Program-made: the position numbers and the translations under genes
Shown: one piece after another, positions 54,821-64,000 of the stretch
Position numbering within the stretch: position 1 is the stretch's first letter
Layout: every line of letters begins with the position of its first letter
Notes under the pieces: generated by a model
Told to the model about the DNA's origin: nothing
What the model saw: the letters and a program-made list of their open reading frames with translations, nothing else
Database searches by the model: none
DNA from: Oopsacas minuta
Taxonomy: Eukaryota > Porifera > Hexactinellida > Lyssacinosida > Leucopsacidae
Assembly (NCBI GenBank): GCA_024704765.1
Contig: JAKMXF010000022.1
Coordinates: forward strand, 248,001-312,000
Length of the DNA stretch: 64,000 bases
Direction: 5' to 3'

Positions 54821-55279
54821 TCAGTTATATTTGCGTAAATTATAAGCGTATTCTTGTTCAATAGCACTTTTGTAACTCATAATTATGTGTGTTAGACTCG
54901 CCTTCTCTTGTATTAGAAATTGTTTCTCCTGTCTGAGAACTTCTATTTCGTTCTGGATTACTTCATCTTTTACTCGGTATCTTTCCCTCATGCTCTTTGC
55001 TGCCAAATTATTCCTTCCTTGGTATCGAAGTTTCTTTATCAATCTTTCCTCTTCTGCTGTGAAGAATCCAGATTCTAATATTTCATTTAATTTCCTCACG
55101 CTTATGTCAAATGACACTTTTTGCTTGTCCACAAGACTTAGGAAGTCTCTGCATTTGGGGAGGAGGATAGCCCAGTCTGCCTTCAATATTAGTACAGCTG
55201 TTTCACATTTATGTTTGAGAAACTCCAAATCTACTTGACTGATATTAGTTGGGAGTCCTAAGAAGATATTCTCACTCAT
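54821..55279 (-). CDS. mini CNC-type bZIP protein A
   Basis: Intronless, 152 residues, no recognised named orthologue. Order: short N terminus; a novel domain (about 15-60) with FLKHKCETAVLILKADW and LLPKCRDFLSLVDKQKV shared with its two paralogues; a CNC-like helix (KLNEILESGFFTAEEERLI, about 65-83); a basic region RYQGRNNLAAKSMRERY (about 87-103) with invariant N and R in N-x7-R spacing; and a zipper with hydrophobics at +10, +17, +24 and +31 from that Arg (I, L, L, L). It aligns without gaps to NRF2/SKN-1-type CNC cores, but Met replaces the usual Cys before the invariant Arg and RYQG replaces RRRG. No acidic activation domain or KEAP1-binding motif. Likely a nuclear DNA-binding dimer; inferred. 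Confidence 0.8.
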   Translation of the reverse strand: MSENIFLGLPTNISQVDLEFLKHKCETAVLILKADWAILLPKCRDFLSLVDKQKVSFDISVRKLNEILESGFFTAEEERLIKKLRYQGRNNLAAKSMRERYRVKDEVIQNEIEVLRQEKQFLIQEKASLTHIIMSYKSAIEQEYAYNLRKYN

Positions 55280-55332
55280 GTTTTTTTACTGTTATATTTG
55301 TTGATTATTGATATTTACTTTTAATTAACCAG

Positions 55333-55340
55333 TTTATATA
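55333..55340 (-). promoter_or_regulatory. TATA box of mini bZIP A
   Basis: Minus strand reads GCTATATAAACTGG, about 55-60 nt before the start codon. The two paralogues have TATA boxes at comparable places. Confidence 0.6.
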
Positions 55341-56430
55341 GCTCACTAATTGCGTAGTCAGCTTTCAATCTTACCAAGTGGTATTCTATTTAAAGAATTA
55401 TTCGATACATCTCGCTTATAACGGAAATACACTATTTATTATGATTGACAGCTAACTTATTCCAAAAAATTTTACGATGTCAATTTCATTAATTAGTAAT
55501 CTTACAGTTTGAACTTACGTTTATTACTCTATATTTTCTTGTTACTTTTGATTTTTTTTTTTATTTAGAATTAACACCCGTAAATTATCTGTTTTTAATG
55601 CTATTTTTGGAACAATTAATCTATTTGCTTGTTTCGAAAAATAGCATTTTCTTAAAATTCGCGCCATTGAAAGTTGTGCCATATGATATGTCACACTGGT
55701 ATTTAATTTCGGACAATATTTATATTCTATTATTTGGCAACAAAGATTATGTTTCACAAAGACAAGTGGACCGATCGATTAAAAACACCGAGGCCTGTTT
55801 TCCATTCAGCGCATTATGACTATTACTTACTGATTCGTTGTGTTACCTTGGCTATTCTAATCAAAAATTTAGAATCTGTCGCTAAAATTTCTAATTTTCA
55901 ATGTCAAATAATACCTTTCAGTTGATCAAGTTAAGTAAAATAAAGCCTATGAATAAAATAATTGCCCTAATAATGAATGATGCATCCAAATCCTGTATTA
56001 ACAATAATTGCAAAGCTTCTAAGATAATCATTCTTTAATTGTGATAACTATATCTCCTCCTCAAATTTGATTACATAATTAACACACGTGGTTTGATTGT
56101 GCTTAACATAAGGCCTATCCTTTGTCGGTTCTGAGTATTTAAACTCTTTTCAGCTAGTTTGATACCAAAACTTTTTCTCGAACATTTGTATATATATTTA
56201 TTTATGAATAATATTTGAAGTCTAACTACCCCTTCATCTTCCTATTTGAGTATGTTAATTATGAATTAAATATCTTTATTCAACTAGCATTTTAATTGTT
56301 ATATTTACACACATTATACAGCACAAACATAATAAGAATTAACCGCAGAAGGAGAGCTGCTTGAAAAATTTGCCGCGATTGCTAAAGACTGTTCTAACTG
56401 GAATTACATGCATTTTATCTAGAACTAAAT
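55341..56430. other. spacer between mini bZIP A and B, no gene seen
   Basis: About 1.1 kb of AT-rich sequence with a T-run near 55551-55560. Two overlapping opposite-strand short frames around 55540-55925 have no domain and are not accepted. Confidence 0.5.
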
Positions 56431-56904
56431 TCAATTAGCCATTTCTTTTTGGTAGAATGAAATTTCTGAGCTTAGATTTTCCATCTCACTGATGAGTGCA
56501 CCTTTTTCTTTCATCAGTATTTCAATTTCAAATTCTATGTTTTCCCCTATTTTGCGGTAATTGTCTCTCATTTTCCTCGCTGCAAAATTATTTTTCACCT
56601 GATATCTGAATTTTTTGATTGCCTTCACTTCCTCTGTCGTAAAAAATCCCGAGATTAGTATGCTGTTCAGTTCTTTAACTCCGATATCAAATGCTACCTT
56701 CTCCCTATCTATGAGAGTCAGGAAATCTCTGCACTTGGGAAGAAGCACGTCCCAATTCTCTTTTAAGATAGGGATAGCTGATTTGCATTTGTGACTGAGA
56801 AATTGAAGTTCGCTCTGACCGATGTTCTCTGGGATAATCATGCAGAATCCGTTTTGATTTGACTGTGTTGAATCATTCGATGCCATCAGTACTGTTTGTA
56901 ACAC
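56431..56904 (-). CDS. mini CNC-type bZIP protein B
   Basis: Intronless, 157 residues, paralogue of the genes at 54821 and 59775. The shared domain reads LQFLSHKCKSAIPILKENW and LLPKCRDFLTLIDREKV (about 35-75). The CNC-like helix is ELNSILISGFFTTEEVKAI, and the basic region RYQVKNNFAARKMRDNY keeps N-x7-R but has lost the Gly of the RxxG turn (V instead) and two basic charges compared with A. Zipper positions I, L, L, L are at +10, +17, +24, +31; the tail is SEISFYQKEMAN. The weaker basic region suggests altered or reduced DNA contact, possibly a dimer modulator. Same orientation as A, 1.15 kb upstream of it. The first Met at 56904 may be preceded by only a short leader, given the TATA position. 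Confidence 0.78.
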   Translation of the reverse strand: MLQTVLMASNDSTQSNQNGFCMIIPENIGQSELQFLSHKCKSAIPILKENWDVLLPKCRDFLTLIDREKVAFDIGVKELNSILISGFFTTEEVKAIKKFRYQVKNNFAARKMRDNYRKIGENIEFEIEILMKEKGALISEMENLSSEISFYQKEMAN

Positions 56905-56942
56905 CTAATATTCTGTTAATTTGATTTATTATTTTCTCACAA

Positions 56943-56952
56943 AGTATTTATA
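56943..56952 (-). promoter_or_regulatory. TATA box of mini bZIP B
   Basis: Minus strand reads AGGTATAAATACTTT, about 40-48 nt before the start codon, a good TATAAATA match. Similar placement in the paralogues. Confidence 0.65.
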
Positions 56953-58207
56953 CCTGTTCTTCTCGTTTTATTCGAATTATACTATCTACGTCTGTATTGG
57001 ATTTATAGTACCTGCTATACGTGATTGAACCACATGATCCAATTATTTTGCATTGAAATCTACAAAAATTTTAATTGAAAGTTTTTCCAATTCCACATAA
57101 TCCATATTGTGATAAACGCATTTTCTTGTAACGAATTAATTACTATCCTGTTATTGTAGTTCACAGTATAGTGCTTATACACAACCTACAGCACGTGCGA
57201 GTACCACTAGGGTTAAAGTACATTACAGGTATTATTGCTCAGCTAAGCATCCTTGATCTAAATATTTCAATTTGCTATTTGACAAAGTTACAATCAACAA
57301 ACTTTAAATTCTGGAGAAGGTGAGTCAAATACGCAATGAGCAAGCATAGTAAGTGAACTATATCGTTGGCATGAGGGTTACACACCATAAGTAATAATTG
57401 ACATTTGTCATGTTTCATGAAATTTGGCAGTAGCTGGCATATTCTACTCCAACAAGATACAGTGTAATAGTAATACACAACAATATTAACTACTTAACAG
57501 CATGAGTGAGTAAGCTAAGGGGCGTCCCTTCCTGACCCCGCCATCCCTACGCCTATAGTTACAATCTTGTACCAAGCTGGATGACGATTTAATATAAGTA
57601 AGTGATCTTACTGGCGGAGGGAGAACTTGTGAGATTTTGTGTATATGGACTTATTTTTCAGATTTGTTCTTAACTTTAACCCACATGTTGTAAACGGTGT
57701 GATTTGCATAATTTGCTAGCACCAGCATCCTATTCACCTAGGCATTTTACTACATGCTACACTCAGAATGACCCATTATCTTATTCTTTAGTATCTGATA
57801 TTCATTTTAATACTTAATTGAAATTCCCATATATCTTTGTTGTTTTATTACGGAAATACACTTAATTGATTCGATTTTATATTTACAGCGCCAATTACAA
57901 TGGATCATTGTGAAATTCGTATTAATATAACCATGGATAAACGTACATTTTAGGTTCAATTCCAATGTTATTGTTCCTCTGTCCATATACATTGATGTTC
58001 TTAATATAGTGAACTTAGCATTTGACATTATTTACGAAACATAAATCTATTCCACTAATTGAAATTTTTTCGAATAAATATTGCTTTTGCTCGATTAATT
58101 ACATAATTAGTTGACAAATTCACTCGAAACCCTCTCGTTAAAAGACATTTGCAGTTGAAAATTGAAGATGTCAGAAGATTTGCTAAAATATTCAAAAGCG
58201 TTCATTA
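56953..58207. other. spacer, no gene seen
   Basis: 1.25 kb of AT-rich sequence between mini bZIP B and the GGGGCCGTT element. No degenerate fourth bZIP copy found by eye. Short frames are not supported. Confidence 0.5.
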
Positions 58208-58360
58208 GGGGCCGTTTAAAAGTTTCGTAACGCTACAAGGGGAGGGTATGGTATGTGAAGTGTGACAGCCCGATTCATTTTGTATTACAAAACAATGAAA
58301 AGGGAAGGGAGAGGTCAAAAAATTGGGGAATTTTGCGTTACTTAACGTTTGAACGACCCC
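58208..58360. mobile_element. MITE with GGGGCCGTTxAAAxxTTxxGTAACGC inverted repeats
   Basis: The left end GGGGCCGTTTAAAAGTTTCGTAACGC and inverted right end GGGGTCGTTCAAACGTTAAGTAACGC match over about 26 bp. 153 bp, non-coding. The end type differs from the CAGT elements, so it is a different transposon superfamily; ends of this type recur in many animal genomes. The flanks read ATTA/ATTT, an uncertain target duplication. Confidence 0.85.
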
Positions 58361-59774
58361 ATTTAGCAGAGCATGTCTACGTATGATATAGTGCTTTCTA
58401 CTCATATGTTTGTGAATAATTATTCAATAAAATTCGTAGACAAATACACTGTATATTGGAGCGGAGGAGCCCTGGCCCTTGGATCCGCCCCTGCCAAGTT
58501 TTTAAGTTTGATTGGGAACGGTTTAGTCCAGTACTCGTGGAACAACAATAGCCCTGTTATAATTACTATTTGTCTAGGAGCTGACTGGAGTATTGCTATA
58601 TCATATTCGGATACGTCTTACGTCTCTGAATTTTTAATTCATTTACAATCGAAACAGAAAATTACCTTACATAAGCGTCTTTATACGCACGAATTCAGTC
58701 TGTAGGATGAACTAGATATATTAACCACAATTGCAGAAGGTGGTGATATATGTTGAGGTTGTGGTTGCTAGTTTTACTGGAAATTACGCTGGGGGTTATG
58801 CTGATTAACTTATACTAATTTAAAATTTCATTAATTTGTATTCCGTAATTTGATTTACACATTATTAACGTTATACGTACAAGATAGATAATATTCCATT
58901 GTGTTTAATTATCCTGTTATAATATATGCAGCTGGATATAATATTCTCTATGATTAATAACATACATTCTTGGGGAATTACTTCTAGCAATATGGACGAA
59001 TTGTTTGATAGTATCATGTACATAAATAAGAATAATGAAATCAGTTAATTAACGTCGATATGACAGTTTATTGTTTCACAATTAACTACATACGTGTATT
59101 AGTTTGCATCTTACTGGAACATTCTAATATATACACTATAATATTGTGTTTTAAGAAAATATTACATGAGAAATCACGCCTTGAATGGGCATCATATATC
59201 ATACTAATTTGGACCTTAATTCATAAAATGACCTGAAATACCGTAACTTGATGTAGAATATTCTAACCCCAGAGATATTTTCTCAGGTTATAATATTGAA
59301 GACCAAGTTAGATCTCATTACAGCTACATGTCTTTTTTCATGCAACAGCTTTAGTATTGATATATATATTACTGGCAGCAGGAATTATGGATTAGCCTTA
59401 GCAAGTTGTATAGTAATTCAAATCCGGCAGAACCGGTCAGGCATGTCAGGCAATTGCATTACCACTTTTATTTTCTTCCGCTCGGCCTGAATTATAGTAA
59501 TTGATTTGAGGTCTTAATTAGTTGTATAAATATTAAAGTTTAACATTTTGCATGAGCTTTAATTGCCTACATTTACAAATAAGGAACAACTGTAAGTGAC
59601 TAACAATATGTAACTAGTTGAAAATTGGTAGAATATTTAGCTGAATATGTATTTGATGTAATTGTTTCTATTTGCTGTTGCTTGGGCTGCGATGTGTATC
59701 TGTTGTTTATAAATATTATTTTTACGGTTCTAATATTTTGGCTTTTTGCTTTTGCGCGTCCGTTGTCTGTATGT
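58361..59774. other. spacer, no gene seen
   Basis: 1.4 kb. A 110-codon + strand frame at 58373-58705 has no recognisable domain and begins in the flank of the transposon-like element; a local GGAGCCCTGGCCCTTGGATCCGCCCC stretch is GC-rich relative to its surroundings. Not accepted as a gene. Confidence 0.45.
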
Positions 59775-60350
59775 TTACTGGTGAGGTGTTGTGTGTTTAT
59801 TTTGATTCTCCCTCTCTTCTGCAAAGAATTTTTCGTACTGTTTAATCTCTGCTATCAGCTTCTCTTTTTCTGCTAACAGTTCCGACTTTTCTTTTTTGAG
59901 ACTTTGCAAGTTGCAAGAGAAACTTGAATCTTTAAGCTTGTACTTTTCCCTCATTACTTTTGCTGCTTGATTATTCCTACCCTGATATCTCATCTTCTTT
60001 ATTGCTTTCTGCTCATCCATGGTGAAGTAACCGGATAGCAAAATCCTATTCAGCTCTTTCACTGATACATTGAATGCAACGTTGTTTTTGTCTACTAAAC
60101 TTAGGAAATTTGGTGCTGTTGGTAGTGCTTTCCTCCACTCCTCTCTGAGCAATGGACTAGCCAATTGATATTTATTTACTATGTAATGTTTATACATGTT
60201 TGGTAATGTCTCAGCAGGGAGAGCGTAGCCATTAACATCTGTGAACTTAAATTCTAATTCTCTGTCTTCTCCTTGATTTGGAATACAAGAATCTATCAAA
60301 TTTGATGAGTTGCTTGATCTCATAAAATAATTATTTTTATTACTCAACAT
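59775..60350 (-). CDS. mini CNC-type bZIP protein C
   Basis: Intronless, 191 residues, the longest and most diverged N terminus of the three (Asn/Ser-rich, about 1-40). The shared domain is partly changed (LLREEWRKALPTAPNFLSLVDKNNV; the paralogues' KC-R is TA-N here). The CNC-like helix ELNRILLSGYFTMDEQKAI and basic region RYQGRNNQAAKVMREKY are intact with N-x7-R spacing. The zipper follows with F, L, L, L at +10, +17, +24, +31 and LKKEKSELLAEKEKL, very close to the NRF2-type pattern LKxEKxxLLxEK. Tail AEERENQNKHTTPHQ. Of the three its basic region is closest to classical CNC proteins. Transcribed toward copies A and B, with its own TATA box. Confidence 0.82.
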   Translation of the reverse strand: MLSNKNNYFMRSSNSSNLIDSCIPNQGEDRELEFKFTDVNGYALPAETLPNMYKHYIVNKYQLASPLLREEWRKALPTAPNFLSLVDKNNVAFNVSVKELNRILLSGYFTMDEQKAIKKMRYQGRNNQAAKVMREKYKLKDSSFSCNLQSLKKEKSELLAEKEKLIAEIKQYEKFFAEERENQNKHTTPHQ

Positions 60351-60386
60351 TTTAATATCTTGTATTCTACCTTTGAAAAGTGCACC

Positions 60387-60400
60387 TTTTATATTTATAC
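60387..60400 (-). promoter_or_regulatory. TATA box of mini bZIP C
   Basis: Minus strand reads GTATAAATATAAAAGGTG, about 40-50 nt before the start codon; the strongest TATA match of the three paralogues. Confidence 0.7.
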
Positions 60401-62400
60401 GATAGCTTCGATACTTTCAATTTCCTTTCCTGGACCTGATGAACATTTTATCAAATTGTTGATCTTTGTTCAATAAGTGTAGTTTCATTTATCAACCAAG
60501 TTTTTAACTTCTACCACTATATTTGGTAACGACAACATGTTATGTCTGGATTTAATCGATGAGTATTATGGCCTATCAAGTTTCATATTATAACCATGTT
60601 ATCTTGGGAAGCATGGTCAGTAGTTAGTGACATATAGAAACTATAGGCTGGATCTATGAAAGCTACGACTATCCATTGATTTGGAAGTTATCCTAATTTT
60701 GACTGGACCTTAATTATAATTTCTAAACTTTCCAAATACGTAATTGCTGTACTTAATAATAGTGTTTTCCCAAGAATTATTTTCTGTCAAGTTTGGGATA
60801 TAATTTGTACAATTATCCAATTAGTTCCCCTATATTTGTCTAGTGTTGCAAGAAATATCCAGTTTCATTAAATGACCTGCGTAATTTCTAAGATATGAAA
60901 TTGAACAAAGATGTCAGACCGTAGGAGTTGGTACGGCAGGTGCGGCGCTCGCCGCACCAATATTTTTGATTCCTACGTCCCTAAGCTTACTTAGCTAAGT
61001 ACGTATATGTAGGAGAGATCCAGAATTGTTCAAATTGAGGGGCTGAGTTTTATAGTTGCGAGCACTTAAGGGGTCTGGCATAATTACTACTATATCTATT
61101 TACACGCAATCATTATTACATTGGTGGGCTTTGCTCCCATTAGAGCTCACCTCTATATTAATGTGTATATTTGATGAATTTTCGTGTAAAGAATGTGTAA
61201 AATATCGCGTTTCTACTTTCTAGCTTATTAATAAACGAATATTTTTAACGAATTTTTCGTGCAAAAATGTATTATAATTAAAAGTATCCGGTTTCTAGTT
61301 TCTACTGTACGCAGGTGACAGAATGGGCTCCGGCAAACGAGTTTATTCAAATAACAGTTTTCTAAATACTAACACGTTTTTGATTAAATGGTAGCATATT
61401 AGCCGATAATATTAATGTGTAAATATGGGATAATACTTTGGTGAATTAGTGTTTATGCTATTAAGTACGTTATAATGCTGAGTCTAGCTGAATTAATCCA
61501 GATATAGTGTCGGTTGCGGTCTTCAGTCGCTCACTGCTAAGAGCTCTTCAACACACCTTGGGAAACACAGTTTGACGCAGATTACTACAGCTCATGAGGT
61601 ATCCATTAGATTTCAATGGCAGGATGTTTCAAATTCGATATACGTATTTATTGGAACCCTGCTAATTGAACTTTCAAGGTTTCTAATCACCATACTGTTT
61701 TGAGATGCCCATTGTCCATGAAAACTATTCACTATTTCACACCCACTCATTCATACAGTATTATCCATAGTTTGTATACCATGATCTCAATTCCTATCGT
61801 TCCAATTCGTATCCTACAGAGAAACGCCGATTTGACAAAATGGTCCCTCGGGCCCTCCTATATATAGATATTTAATCTTGAACGTTTCTTTATGTTATAT
61901 AGAAATCCTCCTCCAACCAAGCGAGGTGACTCATTGCCTCAAAATTACCTAGAATAACAGCAAAATCTATTAAGCATATAGATCATTTTTGTCATAATTA
62001 TATAACACGCTACAAATTCATGAAAATGTAATGTTGTCACGAATGTTTTATGAACAAAATTATATGACCAAAAACAGTTTAAATTTGAAATCACTTCAAG
62101 TTACGTACCGATCCGGGACTTAATGTGCCGGACCTGTAGCGATCACATAGACTGCGGAGCTATCGGACTTAATAATTAGGTACTAAGTCCTCTAACAGTA
62201 GTGTTTCAGCTGTAAAAAGTTTTGGGACAGCAAGGTTAGGACAAGAAAAGTGTAGCCTAGAAATACTTGGATGAACTTATACAGGTAATATGTTATTATA
62301 TATCTTTTGTCAGCGATATTAATTCTATTATTCTGGGTCTTGATTACCATTACAACAGTGAATTTAGGATTGCCTTTCTTCTTTGTTCCTCCTCTTCTTA
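60401..62400. other. no gene seen
   Basis: AT-rich, no coding frame of note on either strand. Contains the GC-rich palindrome at 60919-60977 and, near 62110-62170, repeated GGACTTAAT words within a partly self-complementary stretch. Confidence 0.5.
60919..60977. repeat. GC-rich compound palindrome
   Basis: The core GGTGCGGCGCTCGCCGCACC (60939-60958) is a perfect 8-bp-arm palindrome with a 4-nt loop. An outer pair CGTAGGA...TCCTACG brackets it. GC content is far above its surroundings. Candidate foldback element or structured RNA. Confidence 0.75.
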
Positions 62401-64000
62401 TTATGAGTGTTCAATTAGTTGAATTGTTTCTCATTAATACCAATTTTCATAAGCCAATACATTCTTTACTCTCTAGTTAGAATTACCCCCCCTAGCAGTT
62501 GTACCCCCTCCCCCAATCTGACGCTCCTTACCCCTAAATACCTCTACAAAATTATTGTTTACTATTGTGTCATTATTATGTTATCATTCATCCTACGAAT
62601 TTTCCTAAAACAATTATGAATTCTAGTATTTTTCCTACCCACAAGGATTCATTCAGTACAATTGTTCAACATTTCTTTGAATTAGTAATTTGAAACGTTG
62701 TTTTTAGTTTTTACCCCTAAGAGTTATCTCATACCATCAGTATCTTATATCAGAATTGTTTGGAAAGTAATATCTATTGTGAGATTGTTTGTTTGATTTG
62801 CTTAAATCAAGTTCACATATCTGCCCTTTGGTACACGCCTGGCAACATAGGTATTCTTACGTTTGGTAAACATCACACAATACCACATTGTTACCCTTAT
62901 AGTCCATTGAAGACATACTTCGTGGTTTGTGTACAATTCCGGCAATGAACTCTCGATAGAATATCACATTACTCATCGACTTATTTGGAGTTGTTTATAG
63001 TTGACACATCAACATTTACCCCGGTTCAAATTCACTACATTTATCTATTAGAACCAATGTAGATGACATACTCATAGGCATTGAACTACTCAGCTCAATC
63101 ATGTTAATGTGCTTAGCATATATTATGTAATTTTAATAGAAATTAGCCTTTGAAGGTAGTAGATAGCGAATAATTTTACTTTTTCTAATTCGCTAATGGA
63201 ATTACATTTAACGGTTTATAGTTATAATCTACTCTGAAATACGAGGTTGTTATTAGAAGTTACGTCTTATTGAGGTTAGTTAGGTCAACTCATGAGGACT
63301 CTGCCAATATTGGAAGGAGGGGCTACATATTTTCGCTATAGACTCCACGCCTTCACAATCTCTAAAATAATATCTATTCTGTAATTCATAATTTTATCTA
63401 AAATTCTATAATGCATGGGATAGACAAGTATATTGTTACATACAATACTCATTAGAATAGTGTTAATCTGTTATACCATGGGGACGAGCAGCCTTTGTTT
63501 TCAGAATCAATCTTGAATTCCCTCCAGTTAATACACTAATTATTTCATTGATCAGTGTTAAATGGAAAATAACAAATCTCTGTAATTTTATTCACGTCAA
63601 TACAATTTGGCTATCTCTACGATTGAAGATTCAAATTTGTTATCGATAGATTATTTCTTTTATTAATCAAATTTAATCTAAAATGTATCCAAATTCCTTC
63701 CTAAAATGACGAATTGTTAATGACTCTAACATATTCAATTTACGGAATAGATACATTAACCTTTCATTTTGATAAAATTTGTTATTTAATGTGATAATAT
63801 CAACACCTTGTTATGCTATATGTACCAGTACTAACTTTTGAAAATATTTAATATAAGAGACAGCAGTTAGCTATATTCTTATAATCTTTGAGGTCAGTTT
63901 TAAGTGGGACAAACAATTTTAGTGCCTATCCTAATGTTGATCTAATCAATACATAAACAGAATTACTAGTATGAGTATATGTAGCAGTTATTGAGTGAGC
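62401..64000. other. no gene seen to window end
   Basis: AT-rich sequence without supportable genes. C-runs occur near 62485-62515. Two 60-codon + strand frames have no family resemblance. I looked here for the missing 3' exons of ATP6AP1 and did not find them. Confidence 0.5.

Noticed and set aside
58373-58705. 110-codon + strand frame beside the GGGGCCGTT element
   Set aside because: No domain recognised; it starts within a transposon flank and contains only AT-rich, low-information sequence apart from a short GC-rich patch.
62419-62948. Two 60-codon + strand frames near the window end
   Set aside because: No family resemblance, splice context or paralogues.

Overview
The window is nuclear DNA from an early-branching animal, most likely a sponge and plausibly a glass sponge (Hexactinellida). 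It is AT-rich and gene-dense, uses the standard genetic code, and has GT-AG introns mostly of about 50-200 nt with a few multi-kilobase ones. The gene set is animal-like: HACE1, CLN3, KAT5, an A1CF/RBM46/RBM47-type RNA-binding protein, a PDZ-RhoGEF, KIF23, a TRAF-type MATH protein, nicolin-1 and V-ATPase Ac45. The glass-sponge idea rests on three things seen here: antisense genes nested in introns, a long run of same-strand genes, and splice-acceptor-like sites just before many start codons. It is an inference from architecture, not a species identification.

Layout. Twenty consecutive non-nested genes are all on the + strand: HACE1 (3' part), an NHL-like propeller protein, CLN3, CFAP144/FAM183A, KAT5, A1CF/RBM47-like, CIAO2B, a small unknown protein, GPD2, EXOC7, an RCC1-repeat protein, UFD1, a Kar5/Brambleberry/GEX1-family nuclear fusion protein, a PDZ-RhoGEF, LRRC51, KIF23, RPL17, NDUFAB1, NICN1 and the 5' half of ATP6AP1. 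The minus-strand genes sit inside introns of these: an SLC25 carrier in KAT5, histone H4 plus a divergent BRF1 in EXOC7, and a coiled-coil/MATH protein in KIF23. Three paralogous intronless minus-strand genes lie downstream of the last visible ATP6AP1 exon and may also be nested.

The most novel element is that cluster at 54.8-60.4 kb. The three 152-191 aa proteins align without gaps to the CNC/SKN-1 (NRF2-type) bZIP core: CNC helix, basic region with N-x7-R, and heptad zipper. They replace the usual basic-region Cys with Met, share a new N-terminal domain, and each has its own TATA box 40-60 nt upstream. They look like a lineage-specific family of mini CNC-bZIP factors.

Between genes and in introns there are many short non-autonomous inverted-repeat elements. 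Most are pogo/Tc1-like, with CAGT... ends and TA target sites, and one family has at least five copies. There are also several strong hairpins. Beyond 60.4 kb I see no supportable gene.

Protein identifications come from recognising family motifs by eye. Exon junctions were chosen so that GT-AG sites and reading frame agree; the summed CDS lengths of the complete multi-exon genes are divisible by three.
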